Below the pieces are notes generated by a model that was given only the letters and a program-made list of their open reading frames with translations, did not search any database and was not told the DNA's origin. From Archivesica marissinica (taxonomy: Eukaryota > Mollusca > Bivalvia > Venerida > Vesicomyidae), in the NCBI GenBank assembly GCA_014843695.1, contig CM026402.1:18343354-18407353 (forward strand): 64,000 nucleotides of DNA. The letters are read 5' to 3'. The position numbers were made by a program, and so were the translations under genes. Each line of letters opens with the position of its first letter. The first letter of the stretch is position 1. Positions 26,368 through 37,500 of this stretch are shown in pieces.

Positions 26368-26504
26368 TAATAAAAAAAAAAGGCACATTTTTATTTTCTC
26401 CAGTGGAAAGAAACCCTGCATTCCATAAACAAACCTGCAGATGGCAGCGCGAATCAGCACTAATCAATTAACAAACAAGCATACAAAGATTAAACATGGC
26501 ATAC

Positions 26505-26660
26505 AGTCAAACCTGTGTTAGTGGTCACCTTTATTAAGCAGCCAACCTGCATTAAGCAGCCAGTTTCCAGATATGTTGTTTGATATACATTTGACCTCTA
26601 TTAAGCAGCCACTATCCTTGATTCCCTTGGCTGGCTGCTTAAGACAGGTTTTACAGTAGT
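26505..26660. mobile_element. Short inverted-repeat element (MITE-like)
   Basis: Begins CAGTCAAACCTGTGTTAGTG and ends AAGACAGGTTTTACAGTA, so the ends are inverted copies; the inside repeats TTAAGCAGCCA. A diverged relative is at 54400-54548. No coding capacity. Confidence 0.7.
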
Positions 26661-27191
26661 TGTTACTAGTCCTAATAAAAAGTAGTTGGTCATGAAATAC
26701 ATTTTCATGCCTGCAACTAGTGCCAGTGGTGGTCGATATCTCGCGGTATAAAGGTTATAGCAGCATAGTTCTCGGCAATATTGTGTGACAGGGTCCGTTT
26801 TTTATCATTCTTTTAATTGTCGGTAGTTTCGTAACTTGCTTGTAGCTTCCTAGCATAGCTAAAAATAAGCGATGTGACGTAATTGCGCGGGGACTCGAAA
26901 AATTAAGAAAAAGTTGACGTGTCTATTTTCGTCAAAAACATGTCTACTTTAGCAGTTTAGACTAACCAGTTAATACTAGTACTACCAACAAGGAGAGAGA
27001 TGCAAGCAGGCAGCGAGAACTCCCAACTATATTGATCGCGGATAGGATAGAGAAAGAAATGACATGAAATAAAAGTATATAAATCACCAACAGTGTTTTA
27101 TTGAATTCTCACAACTACACGAGTTACAATATCACAATATTATTTTAAAATAAATATGCAGGTATCTATGGTCTCATAATTTAATACTTAC

Positions 27192-27243
27192 AAATAAACT
27201 TTTAAAAAGTTATTTCGGAAAGTGGGTCAAACTTCACTTCCGG
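27192..27243 (-). promoter_or_regulatory. SNRPA: Candidate SNRPA promoter and non-coding first exon
   Basis: On the minus strand a consensus ETS/GABP site ACCGGAAGTG (plus-strand 27234-27243) is followed about 45 nt later by a strong donor TTT|GTAAGTAT at 27191. This is the arrangement expected of a short 5' UTR exon just downstream of a housekeeping promoter. The ATG-bearing exon does start with an acceptor at 25810, so an upstream exon is required. No transcript evidence is available. Confidence 0.5.
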
Positions 27244-27659
27244 TACAGTTTAGTTTAACTTCTAGTTTATGCTACAGAAAGACCGTTTAGCATCTACAAA
27301 ATGATTACACTCCTCATTTTTTTAACAAGATTAAAAGCTGTTGAGGCTCAGAGCTATTGAGAATCAGATCAGAAAGTGCTATGTGGTTAAATGAGCTTTA
27401 ACGAAAAGGCCTCGAAATAACAGAAACAAATAATTTATGTAGAGGTGTTATATATAGGACTAGGGTACGCAACCCTTAATCCTAGGTACAAAACTTCTCA
27501 GACATTAGACATGATAGTTTTTTTGATACATCCAAACTGAGTACGAAATGATGTGCGCGGTAACATAGAGCCTACTCCTAAACTGAATGTGCCAGCAGTG
27601 ACATTATTTACCTTCTTCCCATTTTAAGGACAGAAATCCATGACTAGAATCTACGGGTG

Positions 27660-28465
27660 CTGGTCAAAACGTACCCAAGTCAAAATGTACCCGCATTTTA
27701 AGTCAAAACGTACCCAACTATAAGTCAAAACGTACCCATTCTTTGGTCAAAATGTACCCGCATTTTAAGACAAAACGTACCCATTCTTTGGTCAAAATGT
27801 ACCCGCATTTTAAGTCAAAACGTACCCAACTATAAGTCAAAACGTACCCAACTATAAGTCAAAACTTACCCATTCTTTGGTAAAAACGTACCCAAATAAA
27901 TAGTCAAATATATCATTGTGCATTGACTAGACTACTCATTCATTCATGAGAATGAGGTGGTATGTCATTGTCCAGAAACAATGGAATTCGGGATTCGGGC
28001 AGTGTATTCTAGGCAGGATATCATAAAACTGTCAAACTTCCTGTCCACTCGAGGACAAACACACCACCGCTAATTGGTGACCGTGTCATTGGAATTCCGT
28101 TTTAGATATTTGGTCAGTTGGCCATTTGTAATTTTAAACAGAACTAAACAATATAGAATATTTTTCTAGTTGGGCCCATCCACGGTGACGTCTTGGCAAA
28201 GCCTGGTGGAAGGTACTGTTCTGCAAGCTGAAAACATTATAATTGTAACTCACAGGAAAAAATACCTTCATGTACCAATTTATATGCATATTTTAATCTC
28301 ATTTTTTCTCTCATCCTAATACCTTCTAAGTATGATTTTACCTATCTACAACTTTTATTCAATCACTATATTATCCCATGGTTACGTTTTGACTTATGGT
28401 AGGGTACGTTTTGACTTATACCCAGGGTACGTTTTGACTTTTTTGGGTACGTTTTGACTGGAACT
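27660..28465. mobile_element. Non-autonomous DNA element with repeated GTCAAAACGTACCC ends
   Basis: The left end (27660-27905) has about ten copies of GTCAAAACGTACCC-type words alternating with ACTATAA, ATTCTTTG or GCATTTTA. The right end (28380-28465) has four copies in the opposite orientation (GGGTACGTTTTGACT). About 470 bp of unrelated sequence lies between. The outermost words are inverted, as in a foldback or MITE element. No transposase is present. Confidence 0.78.
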
Positions 28466-28469
28466 CTAT

Positions 28470-29790
28470 TTTCTACTTAGTCCTATAAATAAGACACTAA
28501 CACGGTCCGTGTGACAGTCACACTCCCGGGGCTTGTTAGTTGAAGGAAACAAAAAAAATATACCTCGAGCAGTTGCTGATCTTTAATAGCTACCCACTGA
28601 ACAAAACGATAATCAAAATGAAAAATGCCTGGATAGTAAAATGTCACATTTTTCAATATTTGGACTCGAAATTAGAATCTACTTTGTCATATCCTATACG
28701 TATTGGGGAATTTTAAAATAATTTGAGTAAAAACGCTTTTCTTTTCATAATAGTGTTGTGCTTTTATTGTCTATGCATAAAGCCAGAATTTGATAATAGC
28801 CACGTAACAGATAGCGATTAACAGAATACATGGACAATGTACAGATATTAAATTTTGTCAAAATCAAAACTGTGGTATCCGAATGTCGGAAAAGGACAAA
28901 GCTTCTAACTCGATATCCCATCTTGCTAATGAATAGATTATGAACCTTTTTCCGATAACATATAACAACATTTGACTGAGATTACCAATGATTCTAACAG
29001 ATTTCATATTATATATCTTACCGGCAAAACTAAATATAAACAAAACGTACCGGAAACGGTTTTCGTTAGAAAAGAATAACCGTGCAAATAATAATATCTT
29101 CTTTTTTCTTAATTATAGAGTACAGTGTACATTAAAATAGTTCACAATCGTCTGATTGCATTACTATGAAAAGTGTTAAACATAGTTAATAAAATAATAA
29201 ATATTCTAAAATTTGCCTTATTTCACCGTGCATTCGAGACCCGAAGACGTTATTTGGCAGCCATTTTTTAGAGAAAAATCTTAGGAGGAGGGACCAAATT
29301 TAAAAAAATGGTGATTATTTGATTAACACTATGGTTTGAACTGTACCTACCAATTCCCTTATCTGTCCAGAACAAAAATATCCGATGTGGTATTTAGACT
29401 CATTGTCATGTTACTTTACTTTTAGTACATCTACTGATCTAGGATCTCACAAAAATCATGTGACACTGTTTTCACAGTTTTATTTTCATGTAGGAGTTAT
29501 CTTTATAGTTACAGTATTTTATTGAAATTATGCCCATGCTAACACCTGCTTCAAATTATCGTTAACCACGCCACTGTACCTCATCGTGATGTCGCTATTG
29601 GCGCGACCAAAGGGCGGTCGGCATGTTTTAGGATGGTGATAATATGTCTCATTTTAGTGTCCTGGAGCCTCATGGCTCAACTAGCAAAACCTCATATATA
29701 CATACATACAAATGGTTTCATCTTAGTAAACGCTATTTCCTAACCATTATGTGGTCTTTACCAAGCCAATTCATATAGCACTAGATATAG
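28470..29790. other. Divergent intergenic region, no gene seen
   Basis: AT-rich. VPS26 must have an upstream exon ending in ATG somewhere before 31370. Possible ATG|GT junctions occur at 29308-29312 (ATG|GTGATT, after a YY1-like GCAGCCATTTT) and about 29632 (ATG|GTGATA), but both donors are weak and I do not assign either. Confidence 0.4.
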
Positions 29791-29795
29791 ATCAA

Positions 29796-30000
29796 GTGGC
29801 GTGCGTGGTCCAGTGGTAGAGCATCGGATTTCTTCTTTGTGTATACAGCACTCCTTCACTTATTTAGATTAGGATTTGGAATCGAACAGTCCCTGGTTCG
29901 ATACTCGGTCAGGCCACGTATGTAGTGTCATTGAGCAAGGCACCTCACACACATTGCTTAGTACTGTGAAGAGCTTATCACAAAATCCAGACAGCGCACC
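29796..30000 (+). mobile_element. tRNA-derived SINE, family D
   Basis: Starts GTGGCGTGCGTGGTCCAGTG then GTAGAGCATCGGATTT, has a B box TGGTTCGATACTC and the body GTAGTGTCATTGAGCAAGGC. An insertion of about 45 bp splits the anticodon region (29838-29885). Related pieces are at 25875 and 56108. Confidence 0.78.
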
Positions 30001-30029
30001 GATTTAAAAGTAATGTCATTCTGGAATAG

Positions 30030-30335
30030 AATACAGACGGATCTGTAGTCCAGTGGTAACACGCTGGACTGGTAATCCAGGGATAGCTGGTTTGATCCCC
30101 AGTCTTACCCTAATGCACCCTAATAAAATTAACAGTCTTTCAGATGGGACTTTAAACCGAGGTCTCTTATCCGTGCTGTACACCGTGCACGTAAAATAAC
30201 CAGAGGAGACTCTGGAATGGGTCTCTGTCTGTATCATTGCACTATCCTCCAAACATCTAAAATTACTTATCTCTTCAAGAGGCGTCGCTCATATGGGTAA
30301 CTGGTAGCGACGATAAATAAACGTAAAACACACTT
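30030..30335 (+). mobile_element. tRNA-derived SINE, family B, fullest copy
   Basis: The head reads GGATCTGTAGTCCAGTGGTA (A box) with an anticodon-like loop CTGGTAA, then the B-box-like GGTTTGATCCCC. The body has TCTTTCAGATGGGACTTTAA and ACCGTGCACGTAAAATAACC, and the tail GGCGTCGCTCATATGGGTAA then GATAAATAAACGTAAAACAC. The minus-strand open frame at 30016-30252 is SINE sequence. Confidence 0.9.
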
Positions 30336-30589
30336 GGAATAGGATTATTTAGCTTAATCGTACCGGGCTCGTGTATCCGTGATCTATCTATCACTAGTGG
30401 TGCAACGATACGGTCAAACCTGTATTACACGATATATTATGCTTCAAAAAGCTTGCATTGCGATACAATGTGTTAAATAAGTTAAAAATAAAGCAACCAC
30501 AGTGGGTCCAGCACAAATCAAAGGTAGAGAAAAAAGTTGATGGTGGAAGACATTTAGTGTACACTATTGAAATATCTTACCTGTTCGAT

Positions 30590-30815
30590 TAGAGCAGTGG
30601 TTAGCAAGCTCTCTTCTCACCAATGCTTCCGGGGTTCGATCCACGAGCCAGAAAGTATGTGAAATTGTACAATGGCCACCAGATTAGTCATGGGGGTTTT
30701 CTCCTGGTACTCTAGATTCGCCCACACGTATGATCATATATATGCTTCCATTCGCGCCAAGGACAGTGATTAATAGAAGTTGTTGAAGCTTGTTTCACCA
30801 TCATTGTAATATAAA
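30590..30815 (+). mobile_element. tRNA-derived SINE, family A, with head
   Basis: The head is GATTAGAGCAGTGGTTAGCA with a B box GGGGTTCGATCCAC. The body is a diverged GGTACTCTAGATTCGCCCAC, followed by CTTCCATTCGCGCCAAGG and the tail GTGATTAATAGAAGTTGTTG ending CGTTTA. Confidence 0.85.
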
Positions 30816-31369
30816 AACGTTTATACTAAATGCCAAATCCCAACTCCTTAATACCTTCATATGTGACTTCTACCCTCACCACCTCCCCACGAACGCACAC
30901 TGGTGTTCTTACATAAATAACAACACTAGAGTTACCTCCTGATTCAGTTGTATGATGAATGTATGCCGATGTCATCAGGCCCGAGAATATTTACGATTGT
31001 TGTCTCCGAGACCGGAAATCACGCGATTTTCTACAGGCCTGAGATTTTTTTAGACATATGCCCACAGGCTTGTCAGATTTAAAGAGAGACAGACCCGACT
31101 TCGATTTTGAGGGGCATCAGGCTGTCCTATTTTTCGAGCACTGTATGCCGATGTCCCAATAATTTGATATATCCGCAGTTACTGATCTTGTTTGCCGAAA
31201 AATATGCACACATATAATTTTGGCAGAAATCAAGTTACTTGTATAACATATTGAATAATGTTTAGAATAAGAAATCGAAGCAAGCATTATGTCTTCTTTT
31301 TTATGTAGTATTATATCTTGTTCTGTGTGTATTCTTGGCGTTTAACATGACATTGTTTTGTAATTACAG

Positions 31370-31513
31370 AGTTTTTTTGGTTTCGGCCAAAGTGCCGAAG
31401 TAGACATAGTGTTAGACGGGCAAGAGTCGAGGAAAACTGCTGAAATAAAGACAGAAGATGGCAAGAAGGAAACATATTACCTGTACTACGATGGAGAAAC
31501 TGTATCCGGAAAG
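31370..31513 (+). CDS. VPS26: VPS26 first identifiable coding exon
   Basis: 144 nt, phase 0 to 0: [17 protein letters not shown] through [13 protein letters not shown]. Acceptor TTTGTAATTACAG, donor GGAAAG|GTAAGA. The initiator ATG is expected at the end of the preceding exon. Confidence 0.95.
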
Positions 31514-34500
31514 GTAAGACACTTAAGTCAATGACATATATTTGTAAATTCAGAAAGTTTTTGAAGAATAATGACAGAACTGTGTTCTGTAGACCATGTA
31601 TGGTATTACTGGTTGGTGTACATTGGGTCCATTTGTAGTTTGTTTGTCGATGGCATGGTTACAATGTGTTCTGTAGATCTTGTATGGTATTATTGGTTTG
31701 TCGATGGCATGGTTACAATGTGTTCTGTTGATCTTGTATGGTATTACTGGTTTGTCGATGGCATGGTTACAATGTGTTCTGTTGATCTTGTATGGTATTA
31801 CTGGTTTGTCGATGGCATGGTTACAATGTGTTCTGTAGATCTTGTATGGTATTATTGGTTTGTCGATGGCATGGTTACAATGTGTTCTGTTGATCTTGTA
31901 TGGTATTATTGGTTTGTCGATGGCATGGTTACAATGTGTTCTGTAGATCTTGTATGGTATTATTGGTTTGTCGATGGCATGGTTACAATGTGTTCTGTAG
32001 ATCTTGTATGGTATTATTGGTTTGTCGATGGCATGGTTACAATGTGTTCTGTAGATCTTGTATGTTATTATTGGTTTGTGTGCATGGTTACAATGTGTTC
32101 TGTAGATCTTGTATGGTATTATTGGTTTGTCGATGGCATGGTTACAATGTGTTCTGTAGATCTTGTATGGTATTACTGGTTGGTGTACATTGGTTCCATT
32201 TGTAGTTTGTAAGTTGATGGCATGGTTACAATGTGTTCTGTAGATCTTGTATGTTATTACTGGTTGGTGTACATTCATTCCATTTGTAGTTTGTAAGTTG
32301 ATGGCATGGTTACAATGTGTTCTGTAGACCTTCAGGCGCGTAGCTGCCTTAAGGCAAAACGGCATTTGCCTGCACATCATTTTCACACACACAAAAAATA
32401 CGCTGCATGTCACAAATGAATAAAAGACTTAAGTTACGGTAAAAGCAACGTTCTTGGTGTCCTAGATCGTTTTTTTGATGTATCATCATCCATGTGGGTC
32501 ATGTGCACTATCCAACATTCACATCTAAATATTACGCTCTATGCGCTTTGTCATATATAATTTTCAAGTGCTTGTCTGACCGCGATGTTGGAGTAGTCTA
32601 GAGTGCAACATGGCGGGATGTTCGAATTTGTTGCCTCCGTACCCAGATATAGGATGTCTGTCTGCGTTGGACCTATGCAAGGACGATATCAAGAGAGAAT
32701 TGTAAAGTAGTTGTGTTAGAACGATGATGTCTACCGTACAAGACATAGCGTTTGCCGTTGACTATTCTGCCAAACGGTTGACCGCATTTTCGAACGAGTT
32801 GGAAGCAGATGGAGGAACCAGGGAGCAGATGGACAAACGAACCAAGCTCCGTACACTGTGTGAGACCAGATGGTCAAGTAGAGCTGATTCTCTCTACACC
32901 TTCAAGACGGCATACCCTGTTGTGGTACATGCGCTGGAAACTCTACAGGACGACGGAGACGACAAAGCCGGACAACATCTGGCAGCTATTCTGCGATTTG
33001 AATTTATTGTAGCACTGGTTACAGCAGAGAATATACTTAGTGGCACGGTTGCCCATACCAACTTCTTGCAAGCAGTTGATACCGACCTGCTAGAAGCTAT
33101 GATCGAGTGTAAAGTTGCTTTGCATAGACTCGATGATGTACGGAATGACCCCGCAGTGTGGGATGCCCTGTTTGAGTCGGCTGTGCTGTTAGCACAAGAA
33201 TTTGACATTCAACCCTGTGTACCCCGCCGGGTTGGCAGACAACAACACCGGGCCTATCATCCTGCAAATAACCCATCGGATTACTGGAAAGTGTCGCTAT
33301 TCTACGTGTTTATCGACCATCTTGTAGAAGAGATTACTCAACGACTTCTTCAAAATGAGGACCGGTTTGCCGCAGAGTACCTTGTCCCATGCAAGCTACA
33401 TGACCTCACTGATGCCATCATCGACACCATCTACGACACGTATTGCCATGATCTAGCCAATGGACGCGATGCTTTCCGTCTTGAAGTCACTAGGTGGAAG
33501 ACAAGATGGAGTATATCTGAGCAGAAACCACGACGACTTGTGGACACACTGAAGGCCACCAACAAGCAGCTGTACCCCGATGTGTTCATGGTGTTGTCCA
33601 TCCTGCTCACTATGCCGGCTTCATCAGCCTCTGCTGAACGCTCCTTCAGTGCCATGCGTCAAATTAAAAATTTCCTGAGAGCCACGATGGGAGATGTCCG
33701 TCTGTCAGGCCTGGCACTCTTACATCTCCACCGACAGATGGATATTGACGTTGACAAACTAATCAACGACTTTGCTGCAGCCAAAACCAGACGTTTGGAC
33801 TTTTTGTGATTAGTTTGTCAGGGTGCATCACATTTCCGGGCCAACCGGACGTCTGTTCTATGTGTAGTATACAGTGACTGGGGTACACGTCAGTTTGTAA
33901 TTAGCTTTAACATTATCTTGACTAATAATGCTCATTTTTGTTCAAGGGCAAATGGGTTGCTTAAACTTCAACTTAGTAAGTCGATGAAAGCAGTGAAGTG
34001 TTAGATATATACCTGTATGTGTATGTTTTGTTGAAAAATAAAACCAACAGTATCATCCGTCATGTCATCACTTTTACAGTTTCCACCACTATTTGTCCCT
34101 TCAAACCCGCTCTTCAAAAGGCCTCAGGATATGTCAGAAGCCACCAGTTGCATTCTAATTTTCAAAAATTCTTGGGGGGGGCATACCCCCAAACCCCCCT
34201 GACACTTTCGCAGCTGCGCCGCTCAGTGGTTCTGCCTGCATATTGTGACGTTCCTGGCTATGCCCCTGACCTTGTATGTTATTACTGGTTGGTGTACATT
34301 GGTTCCATTTGTAGTTTGTAAGTCGATGGCATGGTTACCATGTGTTCTGTAGATCTTGTATGTTATTATTGGTTTGTCGATGGCATGGTTACAATGTGTT
34401 CTGTAGATCTTGTATGGTATTATTGGTTTGTCGATGGCATGGTTACAATGTGTTCTGTAGATCTTGTATGTTATTATTGGTTTGTCGATGGCATGGTTAC

Positions 34501-37500
34501 AATGTGTTCTGTAGATCTTGTATGGTATTATTGGTTTGTCGATGGCATGGTTACAATGTGTTCTGTTGATCTTGTATGGTATTATTGGTTTGTCGATGGC
34601 ATGGTTACAATGTGTTCTGTAGATCTTGTATGGTATTATTGGTTTGTCGATGGCATGGTTACAATGTGTTCTGTAGATCTTGTATGGTATTACTGGTTGG
34701 TGTACATTGGTTCCATATGTAGTTTGTAAGTTGATGGCATGGTTACAATGTGTTCTGTAGATCTTGTATGGTATTACTGGTTGGTGTACATTGGGTCCAT
34801 TTGTAGTTTGTAAGTTGATGGCATGGTTACAATGTGTTCTGTAGATCTTGTATGGTATTACTGGTTGGTGTACATTGGTTCCATTTGTAGTTTGTAAGTT
34901 GATGGCATGGTTACAATGTGTTCTGTAGACCTTGTTAGCTTAGGAATGTTTATGTTATCTGCAAACCATATATTTAGAAACCTTCATATGTCAAGCATTG
35001 AGTGATGTGTATTTAGAAAACGTCAAGTGTCAAGCACCATGAGGTAACTGTAATGATTTGAGTGGGTTTGTGCTGGATTTGTACAAGACTTGTGCCAACC
35101 ACCCACCATTCTCATTCTAGACTAGTGCCGTCCACCAACAGCTATTAATCCACCATGACACCTGTTGTATATATAAACAATTTGTCTTACGCAGGTATCA
35201 GTGAGTCTGAAGAAAGCAGGGAATAAACTGGAACACCAAGGAATCAAAATCGAGTTTATAGGACAAATAGGTAATATAGCAGTGTTATATTTCATTTCAA
35301 CCTCCACGCTGCGTAAGATTATAAAATTAGGCATCCTAAATATTTATCTTACAGCTCGTACATGAATGATTCTGTTGTCATCAATTGGGAAATAATCGAG
35401 TTCTGACGAAGAAAGTGGGAAACATCAATGTGTCCACCCAGATGCCTGAAATAATGCTGTGATACGCACCTGTGTCTTCCTCTTCCATATAGAGTTGCAG
35501 GATGAATGTCCCCCATGTGATCGTGCCATCCATTCAATTGCGTACTGAAGTCACATGGAATACATTTAAATACTTTTTATAATAGACATGTATACCAAAA
35601 GTATACTGTGAGATACATGTCTATTATAAAAAGTAATTAAATGTATACATGATTTATTTGAATTGTAATTCTAATCAATTACACTGCATGTAAAAGTACC
35701 GGTAATTGTTATCTGCAATCATGAATTATGAAGTAATTCTAATCAATTACACTGCATGGAAATGTATCGGTAATTGTTATCTGCAATCATGAATTACGAA
35801 GTGATTCTAATCAATTACACTGCATGGAAAACTACCAGTAATTGTTATCTGCAATCATGAATTACGAAGTAATTGTAATCAATTACACTGCATGGAAAAG
35901 TACCGGTAATTGTTATCTGCAATCATGAAGTATGACGTAATTGTAATCAATTACACTGCATGGAAAAGTACTGGTAATTGTTATCTGCAATTATGAAGTA
36001 ATTGTAATCAATTACACTGCATGGAAAAGTACCGGTAATTGTTATCTGCAATCATGAATTATGAAGTAATTCTAATCAATTACACTGCATGGAAATGTAT
36101 CGGTAATTGTTATCTGCAATCATGAATTATGAAGTAATTCTAATCAATTACACTGCATGGAAAACTACCAGTAATTGTTATCTGCAATCATGAATTACGA
36201 AGTAATTGTAATCAATTACACTGCATGGAAAAGTACCGGTAATTGTTATCTGCAATAATGAATTACGAAGTAATTGTAATCAATTACACTGCATGGAAAA
36301 GTACTGGTAATTGTTATCTGCAATCATGAATTATGAAGTAATTGTAATCAATTACACTGCATGGAAAAGTACCGGTAAATTTTATCTGAAATCATAAATT
36401 TCAAAGTAATTGTAATCAATTACACAATTACAGTGGCATGTGCTTGGCCCAAGGTTATAAAACTTATCTCCAATCTCTAGCATCTCATTGGTTGAGCTTG
36501 GAGTAATTCTCAGATTTAACCAATCAAATGACTTGAGATTTGAGAAAGGCTTTATAACCTCCGATCCATGTGTGATTTATTGCTTGACAAATCTTCTCAA
36601 ATCCTGCAAGCAGACACAAATTAACTTTATAATTACGCCTGTTCACTTGTCTCGCATTTCATTTCAGAATTATATTATGACAGAGGGAACCATCATGAGT
36701 TCACGTCCCTGGTCAAGGAACTAGCGAGACCAGGGGAGATGTCTCAGAACACGAACTATAACTTCGAATTTCAACAAGTCGAAAAACCTTACGAATCTTA
36801 CACTGGTGCTAATGTCCGATTACGGTTAGTAGAATGCAGTTTTTTTGTATATATCTTTAATCTGGATTTATCAGAATTAGGTTAAGTAGAGATTTAGCAT
36901 TTTGGCAATACATACAATTGATCCCCCTCCACCCATCACTACAGAGAATACTGACATACCCTAAATTGTAAACATAACTCTTTGCATACTGGGTAAAACA
37001 AATGCTATAAATAGCTCAAATAAATATAGCAGACGACAATTCATTATTGTGCTTTTCTTATTTGCCTCTGAAAACAGGAAATATGTCATGGAATTTCGTT
37101 AGAATTATGTCGATACATTCTAAGTAACTATTCCATTAATCTCTATAGCCACGTAATCAGAATTTATAGCCACATAAGACCTAACTCTAGACCACTAAAC
37201 TAAGTTTATTGTTCTCCTAGCCATGTACCAATTTATGGGTGCGTCCATGAATACATCCTCCACTAAATCTTTTTGTGTGTAACTCCTACAGGTCTTAAAG
37301 GATTGTCTTGATAAGTATACATGTACATACATGGTCACTGGTTCGAGCCCCGCTCAAACTGTGTCTCTTTATTTGAAAGAGTTGGCAGTTTCTTACGGAG
37401 GTTGGTGCACTAAGTACTGGTTAACCGCTGGAGCCTGCCCAGGAAAGGTGTTGTTAGGTAAACTGCCCGTCGCTCAAATGGGCAACCTGTTACGATGTTA

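Noticed and set aside
31550..32413. 287-residue repetitive open frame on the minus strand, and its forward counterpart at 31571-32212
   Set aside because: Product of the 54-bp array; openness follows from a period divisible by 3.
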